Shown one piece after another: positions 25,089 to 37,600 of a stretch of 64,000 nucleotides of DNA. The DNA lies in contig JAANDG010000090.1 in the NCBI GenBank assembly GCA_036852015.1, positions 1-64,000 of the forward strand. The letters are read 5' to 3'. Origin of the DNA: Pelodera strongyloides (Eukaryota; Nematoda; Chromadorea; Rhabditida; Rhabditidae). Under the pieces are notes generated by a model. It made no database searches. It was not told the origin of the DNA and saw only the letters and a list, made by a program, of their open reading frames with translations. The position numbers were made by a program, and so were the translations under genes. Positions within the stretch are counted from its first letter, which is position 1, and every line of letters begins with the position of its first letter.

Positions 25089-26870
25089 ATGCATTTTTTC
25101 GTCATGAAGTTGCGCTCTTTCTAAGAGTCTAATAAACATTTAAACAACATTTAAACAATACGCAAATACACCAGACCGGGATCGAACCAGCGACTTTCAC
25201 TAAACATATGAACTCTAACCAGCGAATTAGACCACGTGGCCATAAAGCGCATGCGCATATACTGTGTTTTACTATGGATCAATGGATCTGGAATTGAAGA
25301 GCGCTTTTACAACATTAATTTAGTAATTGGCAAAAGGTAAGAAAAAGAAAGAGGCAACATGTTAAACGTCACAGGGATAGTGTGTGGTGTAGATACAGAA
25401 AGAGGAAATCCCTACTGAGCATCCTGCGCACTTGCTCCTCCAAATTCTTGTGTGTGCCCGTGAGCAGCCTGTGGTTGAGCGTGTTGTTGAGCTCCATGTT
25501 GCGGTTGTTGATGCTGCTGTCCCTTAAAGCAAGCCCGATTCACAGATATTCTATAACACGCTGTCACAAAATACCGTAGTTTAAAAAATTTCTCACGCGC
25601 CCTCCTCTTTTTCTTTGCTGACTTAAAAAATTTATCTTGCGCCCTCCCACTGAGAGCCGATGAGTTGCGCGCCGCACCATTTCGGGAAACAAAATGCGCG
25701 CCGCAAAGGAATGGGAAACAAAATGCGCGCGGAATAGAAATGGCGCGCAAAGTGTTTCCCGAAAAGGTGCGGAAACGGTGCGGAAATGGTGCGGCGCGCA
25801 ACTTGCGCCCCGCACCATTTCCGCACCTTTTCGGCAACGTTTTTGAAAGCGCTCGGAGGATCTGCCGTAAGTGCAGTTGTTGTACTAATATTTTTCCGCA
25901 ACCACAGGCCTCACATCTGTTGTGTGGCCGAGTGGTCTAAGGCGCTATTCAGAGAAAGTATCTAACAAGAGTGTAGGGTTCGAATCCAACACGCTGCTTT
26001 CTTTTTGCAGTTGCTACTATTCCCGCACCGTTTCCGCACCTTTTCGGCAACGGTTTGGGGGTGTTTCCCGCAACAGTTTGGGGGTGTTTCCCGCACCAAA
26101 ACGGCAACCAGAGTCGGTGGAAAAACTTTTGCGGCGCGCATCAAATTCTTTTGCGGGAAACACACCCAAACTGTTGCCGCGCGCAACTCTTGAGTTTCGT
26201 TGCCCCTTTTTCTTTGCTGACTAACAGCCTCGTAAATTCAAACGTCCCGTGGACAGAGAATAGGCTGATTTTGTCCGAATGACCAGAATCCCATATTGAA
26301 GCAGTTTTTTGGAGCGGTTTGAAATTGTTTTTCTTCTTATATGAAGGTTTTTGTTTATTTTTATTTTCACTTTCCTCGCCTTCAAAACGTAAGCTTTTTT
26401 TGAGCCTAACATGAAAAACCGGCTGGACATTCACTTTAAACATTAATACTGAACAGAGTAAACATGTTATTTCAAATTTGGGAGAGCGTCGGCGGGTTGG
26501 TGTGCACAGGCAATACTTTAGCGACTAATTAACAACTACATATGTAACGAAGTAAAACAGTGAAGGTGTCACTTATTCAATTGAAAAACAACAATACCAC
26601 TCAGTATTATCTTTCGTAAGTACAAGTAGCGTTACAGTGCTAACTTACCAGGTAGCTACATCCAGAAAGAATACTTTTATACGATTTACGATGGGTAAAC
26701 CACGCGAATAAAATGATATTTATGGTAATCTTATTAATACCAACTATTAATATTCCTGAGTGTATTAGAAGATATGTAACTAAAGAACTTACAGGCTGCT
26801 GTCCCGGAAATTGTTGTGGCTCGTGTGCAAGAACAAGTGCGACAACGGGAAGTAGGCACAACAAACGCAT
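22324..26870 (-). CDS. MCFD2-like secreted EF-hand protein, Gln-rich
   Basis: Exons (descending): 26870-26793, 25522-25416, 24344-24190, 23693-23638, 22995-22880, 22414-22324; joined they give 200 aa ending TAG. Residues 1-16 (MRLLCLLPVVALVLAH) are a signal peptide. A Gln/His-rich stretch follows, then HIKEHLDGKVDP, MTPEQLQFHYFNMHDLD and two EF-hand loops, DLDHNGKLDGVE and DFNGDGQIDYGE, each with acidic residues at positions 1, 3, 9 and 12. The tail is again Gln/Pro-rich. The layout is that of MCFD2, the calcium-binding partner of LMAN1/ERGIC-53 that moves glycoproteins from ER to Golgi; the Gln-rich ends are extra. From memory this is the counterpart of C. elegans F55A11.1. The start lies 2 bases after a TTTAG acceptor. 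Introns hold a MITE, GC-rich hairpin arrays and a SINE. Confidence 0.9.
23165..23490. repeat. CTCGGAAA-rich irregular tandem array
   Basis: Short motifs AAAAAGCTCGGAAA and GCTCGGCCCGAGAA recur many times in 320 bases; the unit AAGCTCGGAAATGCAAAGTTT is repeated at least twice in tandem near 23,415-23,475. CTCGGCCCGAG is self-complementary and recurs twice, so short hairpins are possible. It lies in intron 4 of the EF-hand gene. Confidence 0.75.
23871..24062. mobile_element. TTAA-bounded MITE, copy 2
   Basis: It starts TTAAAGCGAAATACCGG and ends with a decayed inverted copy (CCGGCCAGTATTTTAAA). The interior shares TTATTCTAATG, CATTTGCATAAGCTGCATAAG and GGTGTACCCGATGCG with the other two copies. 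It lies in intron 3 of the EF-hand gene. Confidence 0.75.
24740..25245 (-). mobile_element. tRNA-headed SINE carrying a nested MITE
   Basis: On the minus strand a tRNA-like head (about 25,245-25,170; GGCCACGTGGTCTAATTCG, later GGTTCGATCCC) is followed by a body shared with 18,340-18,560, an (AT)n run at about 25,036-25,085, and a decayed tail. The body is interrupted at 24,781-25,007 by a MITE. It lies in intron 2 of the EF-hand gene. Confidence 0.7.
24781..25007. mobile_element. Nested 227 bp MITE with TAT target duplication
   Basis: The element starts TAGAGTATTTATGTT and ends with the exact inverse AACATAAATACTCTA. It is flanked by TAT on both sides (24,778-24,780 and 25,008-25,010). Removing it with one TAT restores ATTCTCTATGGAATT, matching the empty relative near 18,400 (ATTCTCTGTGGAATT). 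A TA duplication is also possible. Non-coding. Confidence 0.85.
25600..26215. repeat. GC-rich hairpin-forming intronic arrays
   Basis: Two blocks (about 25,600-25,855 and 26,020-26,215) are built from GCGCGC, GGTGCGGAAA, TTTTCGGCAAC and TTTGGGGGTGTTTCCCGC in both orientations. An 18 bp perfect stem joins 25,777-25,794 to 25,810-25,827 with a 15 base loop. The phrase TTTTTCTTTGCTGACT occurs at both outer edges (near 25,610 and 26,208), as if flanking one insertion. They lie in intron 1 of the EF-hand gene. Confidence 0.75.
25919..25994 (+). pseudogene. tRNA-Leu-like relic
   Basis: TGGCCGAGTGGTCTAAGGCG is a leucine-type D arm, and GGGTTCGAATCC is a T arm. The anticodon loop can be read as GAG, but the base before it is A, not the universal U, and the acceptor ends do not pair well. 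It is a decayed tRNA or a SINE head rather than a working gene. It sits between the two GC-rich arrays. Confidence 0.5.
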
Positions 26871-26882
26871 GGCTAAAGTATA

Positions 26883-27107
26883 GGGCCTATTGGAGTTGGG
26901 CAAAATGCGCAAATTTCGCGAAATAATCAGTTCGTCGATAGGGCGCGAGATTGTTGACAAATAAGAGGGCCCAGGAAAAAAATATTTCCAAGACTCTGCG
27001 TCTCTCATATGAACGGGATATTTCGCAGCGCGCTAACATTGGCTAACAGTGAACTCGAACTGATTATTTCGCGAAATTTGCGCATTTTGCCCAACTCCAA
27101 TGCGCCC
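26883..27107. mobile_element. MITE with perfect 46 bp inverted repeats
   Basis: Arms 26,889-26,934 and 27,056-27,101 are exact reverse complements over 46 bases (outer end ATTGGAGTTGGGC). The similarity extends weakly outward to GGGC/GCCC, with TA on both sides as a possible target site. The spacer is 121 bases. It starts about 12 bases upstream of the EF-hand gene start codon. Confidence 0.8.
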
Positions 27108-28006
27108 ATAACAAGGATGACAGAACTTTCGGGAAATGACTGAACAAAATGAAGGAAAACACATACAGAAAGAATCAAAGACACACATAGTTGATACAAC
27201 ACATATACATATCGAGGATATCCGATCCGACCGACCACCCACGCGCCCAAACAAAATGATTGCAAAAACTGTGCGTTGAATGGAAACAGCTGATCGTACT
27301 ACGGTATTTCCGACGACAACGTGTCAAACCAAAGTACTGTATTAATATTGCATTGGACTTTTCAACTGATGGCGGTAGTTTTTCCTAATTTTCTCTTCAT
27401 ATTCGTTTCGAAGCTTCTTGATTAGCCTTGTATGAGAAGTAAACTTATAAAAAATAACCTATTTTAAGTAATTTACAAAAAAGCTCGCAAGAACCGTTTC
27501 GTAGAACACGCCGCAGACACGCACGACAAGCACCGCCCCCTATGACGATTCTGTTTTCGACTTTTGCTGGTTCCGGCCCGGGTGTTTTGACGAGGCCGCC
27601 GTGTTGCCGTGTTGGCAGTACACTTGTTTGGTTTATTTCTCATAAGTGGAGAACAAATCAAAATTGTATGAGCAATCATCGGTCATGATGGATTACGCCT
27701 GGTTGAAGTATGAGCCCCATCATCTCACATTGAAAATTTTTTTGACCCCTTTAAGTAAAGAAGACACAAATTTTGCACTGTCCTGGGTTAAAAGACAAGG
27801 ACAGGAAAGAACATGAAGTTAGGAGCAAAATGCATTATATGCGTGTAAGCTAACATTTCGTAGAAATGTTGAGAGAGCGCCAAATATACCTTAACATTTT
27901 GCGTGCCGAAATTGATCTGTGTTTTTCGTTCATGTTCTTCGCTTTATTGCAAGTACAGATAAATCTTTGTTCACTTTTCGATCTTTCAGACTTGTCTCTA
28001 TGTCGG
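27108..28006. other. Divergent intergenic region, EF-hand gene and syx-5
   Basis: This should hold the promoters of the minus-strand EF-hand gene and plus-strand syx-5. A GC-richer patch lies at about 27,490-27,610. A TTTCAG ends at 27,989, 17 bases before the syx-5 start. No coding exon recognised. Confidence 0.6.
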
Positions 28007-31000
28007 ATGTCGGATCTTTCTTCGATTAGATCAAGACGTAGAAATCGATTAAACGAGGACAGTTACGGCACTGACACGTACTCGGCTGAACCGCAATTCT
28101 CGCAGGACACTGAATCAGTACTGTTCTCGCTCTTCTTTTTTTTTCATTGTAGCAGTAGAAAATATCACTACTTTATTCACACATACAATCAATCAGATAC
28201 AACATCAATCAAGTACATGGGCGGAAGGTTTCTAGCGTCGTGCTTCTTCAATCCGCGGGGGAATGCGTGGAGGGGAGATTTTTCTTCAGATAATGTCGAT
28301 CCTTGATCTTTCCAATGAGGTTTTGTGGAGTTATACAGAGTGGTTGACGACGAGACGAAGGGACAAATCCCTCGAAGTCTTCAGGCTAGGCAATGGGGGA
28401 TTCGCCTCGATTTTCCCCGCCTCGGTGGCATTGAGTGTGTGTTGTGGCTGGATTCGAACTCGGGTCGGCTGACTGCGAAGCGCGGACGTTTCCAATGGGC
28501 CACCGAGGCCCTTGAGGCTGCACTATATGCGAGATTTTTGGTCTGCTCCATCATTGCCAATGTTGCACAGTGTATTTCAGTGTTTTTGTTTCAGGAAAAG
28601 TATCACGGATTCCAAACTGGTTTTTTTGCCCCGATCAGTACAGTTCTAAACTCGTCCTCTGCTACTCTTTGGAACTCTGCTCAGGTACGATAAAACTACT
28701 GTTACTGTTATTTGATGACTTCACAGCTGTTGAGCTGTTTCTTTTTACCCTCTAATCGCTGGATCTCTCATTTGATTTCTTTTCGCTGTCAGTATGCCAA
28801 GCAGACTAGACAACTAAACTAATTAACTGATAAACAAAATCTGGCCAGACCATGTAGGTGTTTGTGTGTCCCGCTCATCAGAGTTAAATTCAGTGTTGAT
28901 TATGGGTTTCACCTAATATTTATCTTGAGTATTGAGCCTTAAAGGGACAGGCCCATCAAAGTAAACCTATATTTACGATACGTTCATAATGACTATCAAG
29001 CATTTTTATTACCATATATACAAACTAAATTTCACATTTATTCGCCCTGGAAAACGTTTTCCGATGCGCTCAACGTATATGTATACCGTAAAACTGTAAA
29101 ACCGCAAATATCCTTGTTGTCTATGTAAATTTATCGTGAAATCATAATGCGGTTAAAATTTGCATATGTAGCTTTGAAATCTGCTGTTTTATGGTATACA
29201 TATACGTTGAGCGCATCGAAAAAAAGTTTTCCAGGTCGAATAAAGGTGAAATTTAGTTTGTATATATTGTAATAAAAATGCTTGATAGTCATTATGAACG
29301 TATCGTAAATATAGGTTTATTTTGATGGGCCTGTGACCTGTCCCTTTAATGTTGTCCATCATGTCCTGTTCTAAAAGAAAGCACATAACTATGCAGCAAA
29401 AATGATGGTTGAACTCTTTTTCTGTTTTCTAACTGAACTGTTCATTTCATTTCACCTTAAACGCTTCATTACCGCTTTAAAATTTCCTTTTTTTTTGTAA
29501 TTACTTGTCTCTTGCCCATAATCACAATATATGAAATATGAATACAACCGGTGACGAATTTTCCAGAAGTCGGGTATCTTCATTGTAGTTCCAATCTGGA
29601 CGGTGTCTCTTCTTGGCCGATGTGTCCCATAGAAAGTAGAGGGTAAAGGGCAGGGAAGTGACTATTGTCGAATGTAGGGAAGACGGAATACAGAGATTAC
29701 AGAGCGAAACGTCCGTCCTAAGGCTAGGCAAGGGGAGCGCCTTAACCTTAACTTTATTCCCGACGTCGTGGCATGTTTGCAAGATGGTAGCACTGGCGGG
29801 ATTCGAACCCGGGTCGTATGGGTGAGAGACGAGAACTTTGCCAGTGAGCCACGACGCCACGACGAATAGGCGAATCCTTCGGTAGTTCGATTGTTTTTGT
29901 CTCTTCTCTAAATCAGTAATAAACGCTACTCTACTGCTGATCGTCTATGCCTTATTTGGTTGTACCGTTGTACTAACTTCTAAAAAGAGCACTTTTTATT
30001 TGTTGTGCGTTGTGCCGAACAGTTCAGTAAGCGCGTTTTTAGGTTATCACACCGTAAGGAAAGGTAAGGGTGTGTCTATGGGTGTTAAATATATATGAAG
30101 TATATACGAATACGAAGCCCTATGGCAATGCTATGCTATGTGTCACCTGGCAAGCTTGTTCGAACCTCCTATCCCTTTTTTTAATTTCTGGTGAGAAACT
30201 TTATCCTGAATTTCTTAATTACGAAATTAGATAAGCTGTCTCTGTTTGATTTTGTTTTCGTTACGTACTTCGTACTTTTTACTTACGTTTTACTTTGCAG
30301 TAGGAGCCATCGACAAGTAAGGGAATTATTTACCTTCACCCCTGGGAGTATAATTTGTCAAAAAAAATTGACTGATGTGTTCTCCATATGAGCCATTCTG
30401 GTGTAGTACTCATCTCATCTGCTATTAGTTTCACATTCACAAATAATGGAGGTGATGAGTCAAAATTTCTGTCTATAGTCTATATTAACTTTTTCCTCAT
30501 GATACATGGGCCCAGGACTGTATATAATATGGGATATAATAGGCTCGAAATGTTGAAATGCTTTAAGCCCCGGTGCCCCGGCCCCGCAACGTTTTTGTTT
30601 TATGATTCTTTTATACATGTATTATAATTTTTGGTGGTGGATGGTTGAATTATTACTTCTATCGTTATAGGGTTTTTTATTATTTAATTTACTGATTTAC
30701 AATTTACTGTAAAAATGAAAACAAGAAAGATTGGCCATTTTAGTATATAGTACATATCTTTTCACGTTTCAGGAAGCTCTTTCGTCTTTTCAACCGCCCG
30801 AGTTCCCCACGTCGGCCAGTTTCTCCTCATTTGCATCGATTCCCCAAGAGGAACCTGAACCCGAAGATAAAGGTAATTTTTTATAAACCTGTTTGCAATT
30901 CGAAGTTTCGCGTGCTTATTATTGATATTTATTTCTAATGTGTTTTCATTTTGCTCAATTGATTGGGTGTCTGTGTGGTTTTTTTTCATATTAGAGCAAA

Positions 31001-34000
31001 AACATAACTTTCCAGCTATCGAGTTCATTTGTTTTGGTCGAGAAGAATACGTACCTGCAAACATGCCTTCCAGAGATCGTACTGCGGAATTTCGGACGAC
31101 TGCCAAGTCGTATCAGGTATTCAGTTATGAATTTCACATTGCAGTTTCATTCATCGTTAATGTTGATTTATTCAGCTTTCTGTTTTCCTATGAGCCTATG
31201 ATATTGATATTTAAAAAAAATGTCTTCACATTTTTGACAGAGACTGCTCATAATTATTTATTACGCACCAGAATTAGAAAATGCAACATACGCTTTTTTT
31301 CAACTAGCACCAAGAAATAAATTAGCAGTGGTGGAATATGACAACCGATTATGTTTCTACTCCGGTTATTTTATTTTCCTTGTTCGTAGATGCGACTGCA
31401 AGGCAATGGTCTCCCTCCGCAACATAAGAACCAAATTTTGAACGACTCGATGCAGTTCAATCAGATTGCTCGGTAATTTTTACGTGTTTGTATTACCAAG
31501 TAACCTTTCAAGATTACGTATCGTTCCAGTGAACCGTTTTGTTCACTAGGTTGATAGCATGGCTTAGTCTGTCAAAGGTATCAAAGAGTCTAAGATGCTT
31601 TTTGTAACGTTATAAATGAACCCTAGTTCAAGGAGACCCGGTTCTGTTCTGTTATATATAAACTTATAAACAGACAAAAACAAATAAACTAAATTTTATA
31701 GTCGTATCGGGCGTGATCTTTCGCTCACATGTGCCCAAATGGAGCGACTCGCCGAACTGGCAAAGAAGAAGAGTCTTTTTAGTGAAAGCGGTGAAGTTGA
31801 GACTCTAAGCAGGGATATAAAACAGGTTAGGTTGGATTTGTGTTTTGAACTCTAATGTTTTAGTTGTGATGCTTTTTTAGAAAAGTTGTATACATGTGCG
31901 ATTTCAACTCGACTTTCCTCAGCATAGTTTGGATTTTTTGCGGGAGTCATGATTTATATTTCTGTTGGTGATCTAGGCTTACTTTAATTTGTTCTCAATA
32001 TCTATGTCCATGCCTCATTGTCATTTCATTCATTGGTACATATTTTCTTTCAGTCGGTTACGGGTCTGAACAAGCAGATTGCTTCCCTTCAAGAGTATTC
32101 GAGAAGACGAAATGGACAGGTGCCAGGGAAACAAGTACGTTTTGTTCAGTCTTTCTTTATCGACTAATGATTTCACATTGACACATGTCGTTGGAAGTTT
32201 GAATAAAGTAAGGTGGTGGAGTATTTTTTGAGTTGTCGACTGTCAATCAGTTCTTTTTTTTTCTTCCTATGCGGCGTTGAAAATGTTTCTGTTTCCAGGT
32301 ACAAGGACATTCCAATTTGGTCGTGGTTGGTCTCCAATCCAAGTTGGCAAATGTGTCAAAGGACTTTCAAACAGTACTGGAAGTTCGGACGGAGGTGTGT
32401 GCTGTGTGCTTGTTTTTCACCTTATCTTTTCGTATTAATCGATTTTTTGTTTGTTATTATAAGCGTACGGTGTGAGTGAGAACCAGAACATCTTTTTACT
32501 AATCAGATCGGAATCAGCTGTGTTTTTATGACTTATTATTATTTTGCCTTATTTTTTTTAGTTATTTTTATATCAATAAAACGCTTAAAATGTTATAGAC
32601 ATTGAAAGCTCAAAAGTCTCGGAGAGAAAAGTTCTCTGTTGCTGAACCTGTGCCGTCCACTCTTCCGAGCTCCAGCAGTACGCCAAATGGTACGTTCTTC
32701 CACCCATTGCTCTTTCTTTTTACATTTACAGAAAGATTCTTTTTCATTTGCGAAATGTGAACGTTTCATATTTGTATGTTGTGTCTACTGCATGCCCTAT
32801 TTGTGGTGGAAAACAACAACCAACAAGTTATTTATTATTGTGAATATTATTGTTGCATTGCTTAAAGGGTCAGGCCCATTTAAAATTACCCCTATTTTTG
32901 ATGACTCCATCGGATTCTCCGTCTCAAATATAGTAGGCTGAATTTTTTTCCAATTTTCAGTCGCAATATTCAAGCAGTTTTCAACAATTTACCATGGCCA
33001 GTCATACACAACAATCAATCGCAGTTGTCACGCCCGTTCGCGCTGATTGGCCAATATCGCAATTGCTACGCCCAATAGAGCACATTGCCCAATTAGCGCG
33101 GAGGGGCGTGACAACTGCGATATATAGTTGGGTATGACTGACCATGGTAAATTGCTGAATATTGCGTGAATTTTGCGACTGAAAATTGGAAAAAAATTCA
33201 GCCTACTGTATATGAAACGGAGAATTCGATGGAGTCATCAAAAATAGGGGTAATTTGAAATGGGCCTGACCCTTTAACTGTTCATTTTAGTCCGATCCCG
33301 ATTACTGGAAGACGATATAGCTGCGGGAGGAAGTGTTGCCCTGGACATGGACACCCTACAACAACATTCAACTCAGACACAGGTAATTTACTTGACAACG
33401 AAACGTAATGTGATAACGTTAGCTAATTTTTTTTGCAATTCATTCGTTAGGTAACATTCAACTTCCTGTGTGATAATAACTTAAATTTTAAGCGTTTTAT
33501 TAAAATTTTCCGAAAGTCGTTGAAGTTAGGGATATTTGGCTGGTACGGACATTCAAATAAAGAGAAGGTTATGGTTTGTTTATGTCCATATAACGAAATA
33601 TAATTGTTTAGTTGGTGGCTGCTGACCAATCAACTCATTACGCACAAGCACGATCCAACATGATGGAGGCGATAGAAGGCTCACTTAGTGAATTGGGGCA
33701 GATATTTACGCAGCTTGCCACTCTGGTCTCTGAACAAGGGGAGATGATTGAAAGGTCAGTTTCGTTGCTGTTTTTTTTATGAATGTTGGTTGGGCGTTCA
33801 GTGTATTTTTTTAGTAGTTTCATTTTTAATTCTAGAGGCTGGGTTGGGTTGGGTAATTGGCCTTAGTTTGGTGTTGTGTAAATACGCCATAAGGCGATTC
33901 GAGCTATAAATTCAATGGTTTTACTTCCCACAGTGATTTCCATGAAACTAAAAAAAAAACAGATTTTTTTTGTATCGAAAAGTAAGAGTTTTCATTACAT

Positions 34001-34612
34001 TGCATTACATGAAAACCTCCCTTTGCGATACAGTGGATAACACACCTTCATAACATCGATACGTAAACAAGCTTTATATTCAATCATTTATTCGGTGTAA
34101 TTGGTGGTTTTACAGCAATTTTAACTCTAGGGATACGTCACATACAACACACACATTATATTATTCCATGAATAGACATCAACAAGCATATATATACATC
34201 CAATGGTAACAAGCAAGAACTTCTTTAAACCAACTATGAGGGTAAATACCGTAAACATTAAGAAAAACCCGATAGCGTGAATTTTGTAAGCCTACAAATT
34301 GAAATTAGACACATACGAAGGAACAGAACAAATAATATTACCAGACATGAGAGCACCCACCCTGAACACTGGAAAGGGCAAATAAGAGACCAAGAGATAA
34401 AGTACGATATAATCCGCCGACAACGACCAATACAATTTATACAAAAGGTTGAGAGACAGAAGACCTATAAAACCCCTAAACTTACCAATTCTGAAGATAC
34501 ACACGTTTACTAGCGGTGTGTCTAGAGGTGGCGGAAAATTAATCCGAATTCAAGACATCCTTATATCCTAGCCTTTGTCTATGCGTCCGATATGTTGCTA
34601 AGTTTCTTAACC

Positions 34613-34644
<32 letters not shown>

Positions 34645-37600
34645 GTGGTGAACCTTGTCACAGGGGCGGAGGTGGGACCCTAGGCGTCAAAAGCCTAGAT
34701 GAAGAACAAAATGCGATTTGCTCGCAACGAGGGATCGCTACAGTATGCGCGGATGACCTGCGCATCCAAGTTTGAATCGCAGCGAGAGGAGAGTGGTGTA
34801 CGGTGTGTTATCCACCTACTCACAAAGTACAATTTTCATTACATTGCATTACATGAAAACCTCCCTTTGCGATACAGTGGATAACACACCTTCATAACAT
34901 CGATACGTAAACAAGCTTTATATTCAATCATTTATTCGGTGTAATTGGTAGAACCACAAAGCCCAGAGGGTTATCAAAACAAAGATTTTTCCCGGATTTG
35001 TCATCTGATTTTTCCCGGTATGTCTTGCTTGCTAGAGCTATAATAGCACAAGTTAACAACTGAGGTGCATAGATGAAGCCGTTTCTCTATGATATAGAAC
35101 CTGTAACGGTAGGCCGGAAACGCCACAATCATTCCTCAACCTCGGCAAGGATGATATCCAGCGTTACCGAAAAACGCAACGAGTCCAACTTTCCTCCACA
35201 GGCAAACATCTACTAATAATGGTGACGAATCACCTGGAGGATCGAGACTCCATTGGTTTTATTCGAGTAATACGAAATTACATAATATATGGGAAAGAAA
35301 TGTACGTGATCTCGGCGTCGGCGAGATTTTTCTGCTAATGTTCTTAATTTCAAGGCAACCTTCCTTCCCAATGCCTCAACAAAGTGCTAATTGTGTAGTC
35401 CAATGGGAATTCCAGACGCGTTAACGTAATCATACACACTCGTTCCGTGCGATCATTTTCCCTTGAGACTTAGGACGACATAAACCGTAATTGATGCCCG
35501 GGCCCGGCGGCAATTTACCCGAGCCGTGACACGGAATGTTCCAACTACAGTCTTACTTGGCTGCCGTTACTAACTCCTGCATAGCCAACACAGTTATTCT
35601 TTTTCTTTTACTGACCGAAGCGCTGAAAAGCAGTTGAGCGATTGTAACAATAGAGAAACTAGAACCTCGAGTGTTCAGAACCCGGTAGATGTGTTGTGTG
35701 GTGCGCAGCTGGGTCTGTTGCGCAGTTTGAACTACCGATAACCTCCTCTTCCACCTGTGAGAAGCCCAAAGCATACTGGAAAAACCGCTATTATAACCTC
35801 CGGCACATTCAAATTAGTTCCGATTTTTCCGACCGAGATACTGTAGACTTTGCGCCCAAATTTAAGCCAGAGAAAAACAGAATCTAGCATGCCCAAACAC
35901 CCTAGCATGCGTCATATATCGTAGGAACTGGGCTTGCCGCAAAATTTGAACTAACGATAGATTCCTCTTACACGCATGAGAACTATAGAGTATACCGGAA
36001 AAGCAAATTCTCGACACGCAAGACAAAATTGCCGGAAACCGATCGTGCTTATCACAATTCCTCATTCCGTTATACCCCCATCTTCAGCTCCTTGACTATT
36101 CCAAAGAAACACAAGTTCGATCAATTTCGAACAAAAAGAAACACAAGTTCGAATAGGTTGGCAAAAAGAAAAATCGCAGCTCACAATAGAGAATTACAGT
36201 CGCAATTCTAACCAATGAATCCCAGAGTGAATTCGAATGGGCCCCGCCAGCGCATCATACGGTGGAGCGTGATTTGAGCGATGTTAAAACTCCAAGTCAC
36301 CCGAGACCCTTTTCGACCTTTCAGGAATTGGAATATGTACGAGAGTCTGTTACATCACGCTTGAGATAAAGGCCCAAAGCTCTTTTTCTGACATTAGAAA
36401 AAGGACGTCCCCGGCATGGAATGAAATACATTAACGTCTAAAGAACTCATGCTTGGCTGTCTCTCAACGTCGAGGCGAAAATATAAAATATCACTGGATA
36501 TGAATATGACAATATATTTGTATGTGTGCTGATTTTCACAGAAATAATGTTTATTAATCGGGAATCCATCTCCTCGCATTCTCTAGTAAACACCGTAAAC
36601 GGGCACGTTTCATATACGGCCTATGCAATTGACGAGCTAGGTCAGACATGAACAACAGTGAGAAAAATGAGCGGCTGACACCAAAAGTGACTTCGATGCC
36701 AATGGTTCTGCGGACAAATGTAAAATCTTGATTTAGTAGCTTTACACAGTTCATAAATCAACAGAATATATCAAGCTGTCTAGCCATAAAGCATCTTCAT
36801 ACAAGTTAATGAACAATATGGAAGCTCCATACAAATAGTACTACCGGGAGCAAGTAAACCAGCTAATTAGCTGTACACAATAAGGCATTAATACAATAAC
36901 GATGTCGACGGTTGGGTTTCCGTACCAACAGCCATCTTCACATGGGTCCAAAACGCCTCCACAGTGTTCCCAAATGAACTCCACCTCGGTCAACAAGGAA
37001 TACGCAGGCTTCGTAAACTGAAAAAGTGAAGGACGAAATAACTAGTTATTTCCCAGGAATTATATATTTCAACTTTCTTTATTCATGAGCCTGGGAGGGC
37101 TCGCTTGAGCCGACGAAATGGGACTGCAGTAGACATTATGCGCTTTCTTATCGGAACTCGTTGGAGACGAACGAGTTAATACGCTCGCGTAAACCAGCCA
37201 AAATCTCGCTTGAGATTTGAGATCATGCTCGCTTGAACAAGGCCAACAACCAAATTTTGAAACGGCACATATGGTACCACAATTGGAATTGCAATTTTGT
37301 CCCAATAGACCAACACAACGGTCCAAACCATCCACGACGCACCAAAATCCAAAATGAACAGTGGTCCAAAATGAACTCCAATAACGGTGCAGAAAGAATA
37401 GGCAAGCTTTGCAACCTGGAAAATGAAGAACAACATAACTCGGTTATTCCCCGGACATATAATCATTCGTCTCTCTTTGCTTATTCTTTCGTGTGTCTGG
37501 TAGGGCTCGCTTGAGCAGACAGAATGGGATTGCATAAAACGTAATCCGTAAAACATATCTTATCGGAACCACTGGCTATGAACGACTTAACGAACTTGCG

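Noticed and set aside
25919..25994. Functional tRNA-Leu gene
   Set aside because: A at the base before the anticodon and poor acceptor pairing; listed as a relic.
34277..34513. Plus-strand open frame in the short element copy
   Set aside because: Low-complexity composition, no motif, and an overlapping opposite frame.
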